Of a DNA stretch of 64,000 bases, positions 21,901 to 31,123 are shown in pieces. The notes under the pieces are model-generated. The model did not search any database. It was not told where the DNA came from and worked only from the letters and a program-made list of their open reading frames with translations. The stretch is taken from the NCBI GenBank assembly GCA_020466095.1, contig CM035807.1, positions 59,615,037 through 59,679,036 of the forward strand, given 5' to 3'. The stretch's first letter is position 1; the number at the start of each line of letters is the position of its first letter. The translations under genes and the position numbers were made by a program. The stretch comes from Chlorops oryzae (taxonomy: Eukaryota; Arthropoda; Insecta; Diptera; Chloropidae).

Positions 21901-22626
21901 TAGTAATAGTTCCAATTCCAAACAAATCGGCAAAAATTGTAGCCAAAGCGATATTTGAAAATCTGATTTTACAATTAGGACCCATGAAAAAGATAATAAC
22001 AGATATGGGGACTGCATATAAAAATCAGGTATTCACTGAAATCAATAGATTATTGGGAATAGAGCATTTAACATCTACAGCTTATCACCATCAAACGCTA
22101 GGAACAATAGAAAGGTCTCACAGAACACTTAATGAGTATTTAAGATCATACATTTCCAAAGACAGAGCAGACTGGGATAATTGGTTAAAATTCTTCACAT
22201 GTTGTTACAACACAACCCCGTCCACAGTGCATGGTTATTGTCCATATGAATTAATTTATGGAAAACTACCCAATAACATAGAATGTCTGCAGTCAAACAA
22301 CATCGATCCCTTATATAATGTAGACTCATATGAAAAAAAAAATAAAATATAGACTTCAAGTAGCGCAGAAAAGAGCAAAAGATTTCATTGAAAAATATAA
22401 ATTACGTCAAAAAGAATCTAACGATAAAACATCTAATACCCAACAATTGAAAAAAGGAGATTTAGTTATTCTAGAAGATCCCACCAGACACAAATTTGAC
22501 TCAATTTATAAAGGTCCATACAAAATAATTGACATGGACAACCAAAATAATTGTATTATAGAAATAAGCAAAGAAAAAACAATGAAAGTACACAAAGATA
22601 GAATAAAAATTTTTAATAATAATTAA
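18960..22626 (+). pseudogene. pol of gypsy A: protease, RT, RNase H, integrase (broken)
   Basis: Order and motifs: protease LLIDTGADIS near 19,070 and CDGILGLDF near 19,275; RT YNSPLLLVPKK, RWRLVIDYRQVNKK, FPLPRIDDIL and FLYMDDLIV (YMDD) near 20,320; thumb FLGHKC; RNase H ITTDASKLACGAVL near 20,758 and SDHKPLTYL near 20,960; integrase zinc region HDSPIQGGHAGV..CSKC near 21,615-21,745; core Asp in LIDTIGPL, Asp in ITDMGTAYK and Glu in GTIERSH near 22,110; C-terminal KGPYKI near 22,515. Defects are an in-frame TAA at 20,370 and frame changes near 21,300, 21,515 and 22,340. The frame differs from gag, as expected for frameshift expression. The enzyme set is complete but not translatable. Confidence 0.9.
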
Positions 22627-22647
22627 TATTTTTCTATATATATATTA

Positions 22648-23931
22648 GGTGTAGTAAAAAGAAATCCATTATTTTTGCATTAAATTGAGGGCTTTATTTA
22701 AGATAGTTAGAATGACCCGATTTAGGTCAAATATGCGCCGTTTTGTTCGATAACTTGTTGCCATTTTAAAGGTAATTTCATTATGCCTCTCTCATAGAAG
22801 CCCTTGTTCCTATTAGCAAAAAATTGAGAAAGTCGAATTTCAGAAGCCTCTCTTGAAGCGAATGTTTCACCAGCAAAATTGTTCGCCATGGACAGGAACA
22901 GATGGTACTCACTTGCTGTCAGGTCCGGACTATAAGGTGGATGCAGAAGAACCTCCCAACCAAACTCCCGGAGCTTCTGGCGAGTCACTATCGATGTGTG
23001 TGGCCTGGCGTTGTCCTGATGGAACACAATTCTTCTCCTATTGGCCAAAGCTGGCCGCTTATGGGCGATTGCTTCCTACAGACGGTCCAATTGTTGACAG
23101 TAGAGCTCCGAGTTAAGAGTTTTGCCGTATGGGAGCAGCTCATAGTAGATAATTCCCTGCCAATCCCACCAAACACACAGCAAAACCTTCCTGGCCGTCA
23201 ATCCTGGCTTGGCCACCGTTTCCGCCGGTTCACCGTGTTTCGACCACGACCGTTTTCGCTTGACGTTGTCGTAAGTGACCCACTTTTCATCACCAGTCAC
23301 AAACCGCTTCAGAAATGGGTCGATTTTGTTGCGGTTCAGCAGCGATTCGCAGATGGAAATTCGGTCTATGAGTTTTTTTTGCGTTAACTCGTGTGGCACC
23401 CATACATCGAGCTTCTTTGTGTATCCAGCCTTATTCAAATAGTTCCAAACGGTTTTTTGTGCAATCTTTAGCTCTTTTGCAATCGAAACAGTGCTAACAT
23501 GACGGTCGGACTCGATAATTTCCATGATTTTATCGACATTTTCGACAATTTGCCTTCCCGTGCGTGGTGCATCCTTGACATCGAAGTTACCGGAACGGAA
23601 TCGACGAAACCAAAATTGCGCATGATTGGCTGTTACAGTATCAGGTCCATAAACGCTATTCACATTTTCAGCCGCCTGGCTTGCGTTTTCTCCCTTATCG
23701 AAGAAAAACTGTAAAATGTAGCGAATTTTCTCTTTGCTGATGTCCATCTTTGACAAGCTCTCAAACAAAACTGAATCAATCAATCAAAAAAGTGTCAAAA
23801 AAGCTTTTTTAGTAGGAACTGTCATCTTTCTAATGCCCCCTAGCGGAACACGATCAGACTTATACAACGCGAGATGCAGATAAATAACGCCATCTATTGG
23901 AAAAATAATAAAAATTTCTTTTTACTACACC
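22648..23931 (-). mobile_element. mariner element, type 1, copy 2, nested in gypsy A
   Basis: Full terminal repeats (GGTGTAGTAAAAAGAAAT / inverted at CTTTTTACTACACC) with a clean TA duplication at 22,646-22,647 and 23,932-23,933. It is 1,284 bp and inserted between the integrase end and the tandem repeats of gypsy A, in opposite orientation. It is therefore younger than gypsy A. Confidence 0.93.
22722..23747 (-). pseudogene. mariner transposase (type 1, copy 2), single nonsense codon
   Basis: The minus-strand frame of 342 codons from MDISKEKIRYILQ to QNGAYLT is open apart from one stop. TAG at 23,076-23,078 stands where copy 1 reads AAG (Lys) in the RLKEAIAHKRP context. HTH region, VTGDEKWVTYDN, FHQDNARPH and PPYSPDL are all present. 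After PPYSPDL copy 2 reads TASEYHLF, so the third catalytic Asp of the usual SDYHLF appears as Glu. The single stop and possible D-to-E change make it inactive, although it is otherwise well preserved. Confidence 0.88.
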
Positions 23932-23991
23932 TAATATATAACTTTTACGGGCCCTTACCATAAGCAATTTATCATAAATATTCTAACACTG

Positions 23992-24102
23992 AGCTCAGTT
24001 TTTAGAAAAATGTATTCGCATTAAGTCAAGCTCAGTTTTTAGAAAAATATATTCGCATTAAGTCAAGCTCAGTTTTTAGAAAAATATATTCGCATTAAGT
24101 CA
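23992..24102 (+). repeat. Three tandem 37-bp units upstream of the 3' LTR
   Basis: Units start at 23,992, 24,029 and 24,066, each AGCTCAGTTTTTAGAAAAAT followed by ATATTCGCATTAAGTCA-like sequence. The first differs at one base (TGTATT for TATATT) and the last boundary is CAGG. They lie between integrase and the PPT, where env would be in an errantivirus. Near-identity of the units suggests recent duplication or constraint. Confidence 0.85.
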
Positions 24103-24206
24103 GGCTAATCACGTATGATAATCTTACATATTTAAATCTAACACATTATTATAAACAAAACAAAAACAAAAAAAAAATATTTTCATATCGAAAACATTTT
24201 TTCCCT

Positions 24207-24218
24207 AAAAAAGGAAGG
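24207..24218 (+). other. Polypurine tract of gypsy A
   Basis: AAAAAAGGAAGG abuts the TGTCAT start of the 3' LTR. This is the expected primer for plus-strand DNA synthesis. Confidence 0.8.
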
Positions 24219-24728
24219 TGTCATGGTTGAGGGCCACCAAAGAAGAATGTCACAATATTCCCACACAATGCTCATTGCGTATTGCTCATAAATTGTGACA
24301 CACTGCAGGGACACTTGATTGCAACTCGATATTCGGGTCAAACAGTTTCTTGTGCTAACTGCTGCACACGAAATATGATCATTGGGTCAACAGCGGATTT
24401 TGTTCCATTTTAATGTCCGATCGGTTCGACTATTGAAGTCTGAGTCAGAGTCGAACGCCGCACATATGTAATGCCTTTTGCATGTGCGGCGCATTCCATT
24501 CTATTTTCTATTTTCTTTACGATCTCATTCCGGTGCCCTTAGCTATGCATTTCTCTTTGTCTAGTTTACTATATAAGAACATGTTAATTCTAAGTACAGA
24601 TGGAGTAAAGAACTAAACATCAAAGTGATCGGTTAGATTCTTGCATGAATGCCTGAAAACTACCGAATCACTAAATAAAATAAATAAAATATTAACAAAT
24701 AACCGTCTTTTAATTTAAACTTATTATA
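24219..24728 (+). repeat. 3' LTR of gypsy A
   Basis: Same length as the 5' LTR (510 bp), with about seven substitutions by eye, for example TGTCATGG for TGTCATAG. It is preceded by a purine tract and followed by the GCTA duplication. Confidence 0.92.
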
Positions 24729-24732
24729 GCTA

Positions 24733-24868
24733 TTCCAAACAGCGATCGAGTATCAATTTCGACATTTGCTGACGACAAAGCGATATTTAGTCGTCACAAG
24801 GATATAAGTGCGGCAACTTCTGATCCCAAACCACCGCAACGAAATCCAACACTGGCTTTCTGAATGTT
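24733..24868 (+). mobile_element. Jockey-clade LINE RT fragment, right part
   Basis: The frame after the gypsy A target duplication gives VSISTFADDKAIFSRH, which holds the FADD catalytic pair, then an HLNEIQ-like WL region that decays near 24,868. It joins the fragment ending at 16,127 and shows that the two were one LINE before the gypsy insertion. Confidence 0.75.
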
Positions 24869-24882
24869 CGATTTGTAAATAG

Positions 24883-26120
24883 ATGTGTGGGCCTGTGTCT
24901 ATGAGAAAACTACTTGTTGAATCATTTAAAGATGATTCGAGAGAAACATGGTTGTTTAGTTTTAGATTTATATTGATTATTCGGGTGTTGTTGGTGGAAG
25001 GTTCCCCAGTTCAGCAGGCTGAGGATCTGCACCGTTTTTCGAATTTGTTGAGACATAGTGGGCGTTTCTATTGGTGTCACATCCACCGCTTAGTTGGTTG
25101 TGGTTCGTGTGACCTCTGTTGAAATTAGTTCTGTTCCCATAATTTCGGTTAGGGTTTACTTATTGTAACCTAAATATCTTGAATTGGGGTTAAAAGTATT
25201 CTTATTTGGATATCTGTTATAAGTGGTTCTATTGTTTAAAAAGTTACTTCTACCGCGGTCTCTAAAATTTCCATTTGATCGACCCTTCACATTACATATA
25301 TGATTGAAGTAGCGAAACTGATCATTTGATTCTGAACTAACAGACACAAATTTAGTAAAAGCTTCATTCATTGTACTGAATTGAGCTGCTTTATAATTTT
25401 GGTTTTTTTTTGATTTTGCGTTGTTAACAGTTGCATCTACGGCTGATTAGACCGTAAATTTTTTGCGTCTACTTTTTCTAGAGCATCTATGAAACGCTGT
25501 TAATTTTCAAATTAACCATCGAATTCGGGTATTAGCTTAGCTAGTGTTTTTAAGAGTTCAAGAGGCGTCATTTTTGGTTTGACCGGTATTAAAATGATGA
25601 GGGGAGTTTCGTCAGTAGGATCGTATTCGGAGCCAATTTCGAGTGGTAAGTCGTTATCTGATTCTTCTAATTTTTCCGCAAAGTCGGTGGAATCCAAAGT
25701 TGGTGCTACTGTTGTGATAAGTTATAATTCGATGTTGAGTAATTCTGTTAGTCCTGGTGGGAAACCTATATTATAATCTAGCCTAGCAAATAATCTGTGT
25801 AATCTACTTTTTATTCCTTTGGAAAAGTTACTGACTGTTCGTTTATTATGCTGTTTTTTACTCTTTTAAAAATGAAAAGAAAAAAATACAAGCAGCTTTG
25901 TATTATCACTTTGTCTTTGTCTTATTTTGTACTTTTTTTCTTTGTATCGTCACTTTACAATTTACTGTACAAAGCTTTATAATAAAGGAAAATAGAAATC
26001 TGCGACGGGGAGAATAGCGGGTTTAGCAAGAAACGGGTTGGTTGTTGTCGATCGAGTGAGCCGAGTGCAGTCCAACGCACTCGGCCGTTGCCGCGTGGAA
26101 GGGCGAGTCATAAATAAATG
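24883..26120 (-). mobile_element. gypsy gag/protease fragment (-)
   Basis: Minus-strand reading gives a gag like that of gypsy A: LITTVAPTLDSTDFAEKLEES, then LLKTLAKLIPEFDG and QRFIDALEKVDAKNL near 25,510-25,460, a deletion, EAFTKFVSVSSESNDQF near 25,340, and a basic Asn/Arg tail (NGNFRDRGRSNFLNNRT). It runs into SFLIDTGPHI, a protease start, at 24,890. The N-terminal part extends to about 25,870, and leader-like sequence reaches relic B/C. Stops and the internal deletion mark it as dead. The end at 24,883 abuts the Jockey LINE remnant. Confidence 0.75.
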
Positions 26121-26553
26121 TGTCATGAATTAATGCAACCAAGGGCAAGCATGCAATGTCATAAAAAATTGCAATCACACATATGCTTACCTTAAAATCA
26201 AAACAATTGGAAAGGGTCAAGTATGCAAGCGTAGCAAATTACCAATAGCTTTTTTTATGACAAAGCAGGCAGTTCTTGTCATTTCTCTTTTATCGCTTGT
26301 ACGTCTGCATAGCTTTTGAAGTAAGCGATCTACCTCGCTGATCGGTGGAGTTTTCGATGCATGTCAAGAGCAACATAGGTCCGCATATGCATAAGTTATA
26401 TTCTGTATAAATACTTAAAATAAATGGTAAGAAGAACAGTCAATTACATGAACTCCTCCAGTTGGCACCACCAGAGTTAACCAACTTTTTGGATAAATAA
26501 ATAAATTAAAAGAACAATAACAAAAAATCTTTTATTATATGAAACATATTAAA
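26121..26553 (+). repeat. 5' LTR of gypsy relic B/C
   Basis: Begins TGTCATGAATTAATGC (same TGTCAT start as gypsy A) and ends before TGGCGATCC. A TATAAATAC box lies near 26,405 and AATAAATAAAT near 26,495. Length is about 433 bp. The start position is inferred from the TGTCAT match. Confidence 0.7.
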
Positions 26554-26571
26554 TGGCGATCCATGCCAGTT
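26554..26571 (+). other. Primer-binding site of gypsy relic B/C
   Basis: TGGCGATCCATGCCAGTT directly follows the LTR and differs from the gypsy A site at one base, with the next ~14 bases also shared. This supports close kinship. Confidence 0.75.
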
Positions 26572-27085
26572 CGCGCAAATTATAAATTTTCGCGATTTTA
26601 AATCTAACATCCTCGGACGCTGTCCTTAAGTTAAAAGGACACGAAAATTTTTAAAATAAAAAACGACGTTTGTTTTAAAAACTATGATAAAATGGATTCC
26701 ATCGAAAAAGAGATCCTAAAACAACTTGGAACTGCATTAAAAAGTGAAATTATTGTGAAAACAGGACCTTAATACACAGAGCAACAAATAATAAAAATAC
26801 TTTAAAGCTAAAGACTAGAAAAGTATATAAAAATAAAAAATATATATATATACAAAAAGAACAATTTTAAACAAAAAGGCTATGCTTGTAGCTAAAAGCA
26901 ACATAAAAGGAAGAAGGCACATCAACCGGTCACTGCCCACCGTTGGACCAACAGCTAAAACAACGGCAGAAACATCAGCCACACCAACAGCAACAGCGGA
27001 AAATCAACAAAACATCAGCAGCGGTAAAGCAACAAAAAAAAAAAACACAAGCTAAGTTCATTTAAAACTGTTATATTATTTTTTT

Positions 27086-27313
27086 ATGAATCAAGCAATA
27101 TACTATTTAACAATGTTTGATAAATATACAAAAAATGAAAATTCTGGAGCTGTAGTAAACGAAATACTAGCAGGCTCACCCGCCGAAATCCCTCTATCGG
27201 TAGCCATATGTATTTATATACTGACTGAATTAGCAATAGTTAACACCCTATACAAGGCATATAAGATAATGCACAAAAATTTAAAGAAAAAGTATGTAGC
27301 ACCAAAAATTTAA
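27086..27313 (+). CDS. Small membrane-segment ORF before gag (relic B/C)
   Basis: 75 residues, MNQAIYYLTMFDKYTK at the start. A hydrophobic span at about 36-56 (PLSVAICIYILTELAIVNTL) is followed by the basic tail KIMHKNLKKKY. It has the same design and the same position between PBS and gag as the 89-residue frame in gypsy A, though residue identity is low. The frame is open even though the gag of this relic is broken. Function is unknown. Confidence 0.55.
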   Translation: MNQAIYYLTMFDKYTKNENSGAVVNEILAGSPAEIPLSVAICIYILTELAIVNTLYKAYKIMHKNLKKKYVAPKI

Positions 27314-27406
27314 ATAAATAAAATCTTGTTGTTATGTAAAGGTGACTGAGTATTAATCTGTCTTATGAGTACTAGTTGAGAAAATCTTCAAACACAGCTT
27401 ACTCTA

Positions 27407-27930
27407 ATGAAAGCAGAATTCGATAGGTCATTCAAATGTATAGATAGACCAAAGTTACCTTCCGACGCAACTCAGGCAAAACATTTAAATATTTTAGTTC
27501 AACAACACAATTTATATGCTGCCACTCTAAAAATATTTTTGCCTTTACTATAAAAAACGCACCAATTTGAAGTGTACAACTTATTTAAAGGGATAAAAAC
27601 AAAATTAAAACATATCTTACGAAGAGGGGAAATTAGAGACCAGGTCCCAGACGACTTCACAAGTGCATTTAATTTAAAAATAATAGAATACGAAGACTGT
27701 AAAACACCAACTCCAGACTCTGACAACAAAACACCGACACCTTTTGACGAAAATCACCAGCCTCTACAATTCACATTTCCTGAAGGACAGCCAAAAGAAA
27801 CCACAATGTCTATGACCATCATAGAATTTATCAATACAGCTTCAAAGCTACTACCTGCATATGATAGTTCGACAGAAGGCTTGCAATGATTTCTAAACGC
27901 ATTGGATTTATTAGATCGGATCAAAGGGAC
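27407..27930 (+). pseudogene. gag N-terminal half, relic B/C
   Basis: MKAEFDRSFKCIDRPKLP near 27,410, then a stop near 27,552, and an open part from 27,572 (MYNLFKGIKTKLKHILR). Gag-typical TASKLLPAYDSSTEGLQ follows with a stop at the next codon, then FLNALDLLDRIKG at 27,890-27,925. This aligns with LLPEFDGKAENLQAFLDGLQLIDLIKD of gypsy A. It ends at the insertion point. Confidence 0.8.
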
Positions 27931-29613
27931 TGAACTGGGGTATTCAGGGTTAAAGAAATCTTAAATTTTTATGACCCGCAGCGAAGAAAAAAGAAAAAAA
28001 AAAGAAATTGAAAAGAGTAGGAGTGCTTTGTCGTTTACATAGCTATAATAATGAACCGTGTCTCTAATATCACGCCACTCTTGTTTTCTACAAATCATCT
28101 TCTTAAACTCTCTTGTATACCTCACTCTCTAAATACAAATAACCTTTTTGCTGAACAAGACTTTATTGCTTTACTATAATAGCTAAATTGTGAGAAGAGC
28201 TTTTAGTGAGAAGGGTTTAAAAGGGAACGCGAACTCCGATTACCGAGTGAGTCGTCAGTCGAGTTTTGGCTTTGATACTAAAGCTATACAAATTATATAG
28301 TGTAAAAAGTTATAGTCTTTAAATGTGAAAAAAAGTTAGTTTCTTTAAATTTTGAAACTACAATTAAAATTAAATATTCACAAAAAAAAAAAAAAAAAGG
28401 ATCTGAACTCCTACTTCTGTCTATCGTTCCCCCAATTAAAATTTGGTTTGGAAACCCAAAATTTCCCATAAAAGCGGATTTCTATTCAACTGTAAGTAGA
28501 GTGCCATGTGCTTCTACAATGTGCTTACGACCTTCCTATTAGGTATTCTTGAATCGGCCGACATCAGGTTCCGGGAACTGGTTTCCAGCTTATATTCGAG
28601 ATTTTTATTTGACTGGGCTCCACGTGTACCACCCAGGTCAAACACTTTTGTGAAAAAAGAAACCCCCCAAATCGTTCGTATTGTTGCATTTAACGCGCTA
28701 ACCATGTGGTTTTGGATGTGACGTCTTTTCCTTGCGCGCACAACTCCTTCGTACTTAGAGGAATCTTTTGAATTGCATCCCAGAGTCACGCCTCCTAAGC
28801 GAGCAACGGACGGATAAGTGTAATCACCCGAAATTTTCTTTAGTGTGTTTGCAAACTTAGATTTACGCCGTTATTTGGACCCTAAAGTGTGGTAGAGCCG
28901 TTGGCTCTGGATCAAGCAGATTCCTATTCAAGAGCATTTATTTAAAATCCCTGATTTATGTATTAATTAGTTGTTAAGTGCGAAAATCATCGGCAGGTAA
29001 CTTGGTCGTTTCATTTATTTTCGAAATTTATTTTAACAACTCCACAAGTCAATATACTTATTCCACTTTAAATTTAACACAGCCATTCGGATGCAAAAAC
29101 ATTTCATTCTCAGCCGGAGATATCTGAACCTCAGTTCGTCGCTGCAGCAACTCATACAGAAGGCCTTCAAAGAGAGTCGCAACGAAAACGAACAACTCCA
29201 CGTGAGGAAGAATGTATGTAAGTTTGTTGAGAAGTATTTTTACTTGTGGTACCCATTAAATGTTTTTTTTTGAATGAATAATAAAATCCACATGAAGAAT
29301 AGAAAATAATAAGAAAAAAAAACAAATTAACAAAAGAATAGGAATTTCGTATCGCGCTGTCCTTTTCGCTTGACGGATGCGATTATGAAAGAATTAGTTT
29401 GTTTGTTTTGAGTACGCCTTCTCTTCTGGTTTGGCAGAAGTTTTACTTTTAAAATTATTACCAACTCACTTTATCTGACGATGACCCTATGTTGATTTTT
29501 TTTTTGTGTCTATTTAATATATTCGTTTCTCCTACGTTACGACAATAGAATCTTATTGTTATGATACTCTATAGTAAAACAAAACAAAAATTTTTGATGA
29601 GAAATAAAATGAT
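27931..29613. other. Unassigned insert J in gag of relic B/C, left part
   Basis: This begins TGAACTGG right after GGAC (27,927-27,930). The same GGAC follows the right end at 38,744-38,747, so J may be a TG..CA element with a 4-bp duplication. It has a TTTAAAAGGG/CGTCAGTCGAG promoter-like stretch near 28,215-28,265 and a 16-A run near 28,385. It has no recognised coding domain; frames at 28,514-28,789 (-) and 29,091-29,273 (+) have no motif I know. Confidence 0.4.
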
Positions 29614-29893
29614 TGTTGAGATTAGGGGCAAGAGAATGAGTTGACGTACCTGATCTTCCGCTGCAGATTGGAGGGGTTGCCGTGTGCGATGGTTTCTCGT
29701 GCGACGTTTACGCGACGCGGACTATTTGTTAGTTTTTAACGTAAATTTAAATTGGATGCCTTCTTGGCGGTAGTCTAATAAAAATGGATCGTAATCGATA
29801 AAAAAAATAAAATAAATCTGCCTTCTAGGCGATGTGGTCTTTTGTTTTCACTTTGTTCAATTCAGTGCACTGTCTTCTTGGTGTGATTTTTGT

Positions 29894-29940
<47 letters not shown>

Positions 29941-30237
29941 TTCACTTTGATTCTGTTTATAATTTTATTTTTTAAATATTTTGACGATTTGATTTTTTGT
30001 TTAATTTTCAATTAAGAGATTTCGTTTCGATTTTTTGGCGATTTGATTTTTGTCGGAGGGCGACGTTGCGCGCACGAACGTTTTTCGGCGAGATTAAATT
30101 TTCGAATGTTCTACGTTGAACGGCCAGAGCTCGCTCGAGCTCAAACTTTTAAGTGGTACCAAGAAAAAAAAGGAGATTTGACTAATTCGCCGCGCTTTAA
30201 AGGTTCGGCTGCGTAGCTGCGGCGGCGAACACGAACA
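29614..30237 (-). repeat. BEL 3' LTR
   Basis: 624 bp, same as the 5' LTR apart from scattered substitutions and a longer poly-T run (29,901-29,933 on plus). On the minus strand it is preceded by AAGGCGGGCAGTA, which is the PPT-like junction. Confidence 0.93.
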
Positions 30238-30250
30238 TACTGCCCGCCTT
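30238..30250 (-). other. BEL polypurine tract
   Basis: AAGGCGGGCAGTA sits directly before the 3' LTR on the minus strand. Its G-rich form is typical of BEL/Pao plus-strand primers as I recall them. Confidence 0.6.
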
Positions 30251-30349
30251 GCGCTACGCAACCATAATTCCCTGCTTTCCTTTCCCTCTGCAGCAAGAAT
30301 TCCTGGACCTCTCGCAGCGCCTCCCGCACCCTCTCGCGATCGATGGCCC

Positions 30350-31021
30350 TTACCGGATATCGGGAGGGACTTCCACTCGATGTTGAAAGCATCGAGGGCG
30401 AACGGCGGAAGGGAGAAAGGGCAAAGCGGACTCGAGGTCTCTGCCGAGACAACGCCCCGCGAGCAGTTTCCCTGGTGAGATGGCGATGACGCTCGGGCCC
30501 CGGCCCTGCACGACAGGAGGATGGTGACGGGCGATAGCGGTCTGAGCTCGGTGCTTGCTGTCGGGGAAGTGAGGCTGGCCGGCGTGGATGGTTAAGCGAA
30601 TGGCGGCGTCGCTGTCCCCTCGTTGCGCTCCGGCGGGCGATCGGCGGCGGGGGCTCTCCGGGCTGCACTCTCGAGAACGGCGGCGTGCAGAGTGCGAGCG
30701 ACGTCGGGAGCGGCGCCGAGCAGATCGTGCCACATACGCATTGGGCTCTCGGGCCTCCCTAGGCCGCCACGGACCGGAGTCATCGGGCGATACGGACCGG
30801 GCCTGTTGGTGGATGAGAGTGTGATGGCGCTCCCCACAGACCTTGCAGTTTTGTCGCGCCGGACACTGTATCCTCAGATGGCGCGATGACAGACAGGAGA
30901 AGCAGCATTTATTCTGCTGGACTGCGAGCAGACGCCTTGCCGTGGTCCAGCGCCGAAAGCGCCGACAGCGGGCGAGCCCGTGATTGCGGCCACATATCAC
31001 GCACTGCCGTTGGTGCTCCAT
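30350..31021 (-). CDS. BEL ORF3: second three-finger nucleocapsid-like, Arg/Ser-rich protein
   Basis: The minus-strand frame from MEHQRQ (31,021) gives about 223 residues. Fingers: CVICGRNHGLARC (7-19), CFSCLSSRHLRIQC (40-53) and CKVCGERHHTLIH (59-71). These align finger by finger with CPLCNGNHPLRQC, CLNCLAINHQRSKC and CAKCQQRHHTLLH of the gag of the same element. A strongly basic RS-rich region follows (SARRRSRRRSHSARRRSREC). It starts ~100 bp after the pol stop, in the place of env, and the frame is open while gag-pol has stops. A coding-like tail (REVQEFLLQRERKAGNYG) is readable in the next frame down to the 3' LTR, so the original may have been longer. It probably binds RNA; expression would need splicing or re-initiation. 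Start choice: the upstream in-frame ATGs lack motif support. Confidence 0.7.
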   Translation of the reverse strand: MEHQRQCVICGRNHGLARCRRFRRWTTARRLLAVQQNKCCFSCLSSRHLRIQCPARQNCKVCGERHHTLIHQQARSVSPDDSGPWRPREAREPNAYVARSARRRSRRRSHSARRRSRECSPESPRRRSPAGAQRGDSDAAIRLTIHAGQPHFPDSKHRAQTAIARHHPPVVQGRGPSVIAISPGKLLAGRCLGRDLESALPFLPSAVRPRCFQHRVEVPPDIR

Positions 31022-31123
31022 TATGTATGTCTGAAGCGAATAAGAGATCTTCATGAGCGGACAAATCGTTATATACAAAGAGAGGGGGAGGAGGGGGTGT
31101 TGCGATTGGATGACGAATATTAG

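Larger units (their letters stand above)
16128..24728 (+). mobile_element. Complete gypsy-type element A (with nested mariner)
   Basis: Two 510-bp LTRs flank an internal region with PBS, small ORF, gag, protease-RT-RNase H-integrase and PPT. The 4-bp target duplication GCTA is at 16,124-16,127 and 24,729-24,732. Without the 1,284-bp mariner the element is about 7.3 kb. There is no env ORF: only about 300 bp of non-mariner sequence lies between integrase and the PPT-proximal region. The LTRs differ at roughly seven sites, so insertion is fairly recent, yet gag and pol already carry stops and frameshifts. Confidence 0.95.
26121..27930 (+). mobile_element. gypsy relic B/C, left part (LTR to mid-gag)
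   Basis: LTR, PBS, leader, small ORF and the first half of gag lie in order. At 27,930 the gag reading breaks, and it resumes at 38,748 in the homologous position. The intervening 10.8 kb is therefore an insertion, itself containing a BEL element. Confidence 0.8.

Noticed and set aside
22853..23387. Plus-strand frames over mariner copy 2
   Set aside because: They are antisense readings of the transposase, and the same frames recur antisense to copy 1.
22627..24218. env gene for gypsy A
   Set aside because: After removing the mariner only ~300 bp remain, made of tandem repeats and PPT; no signal peptide or membrane protein frame is present.
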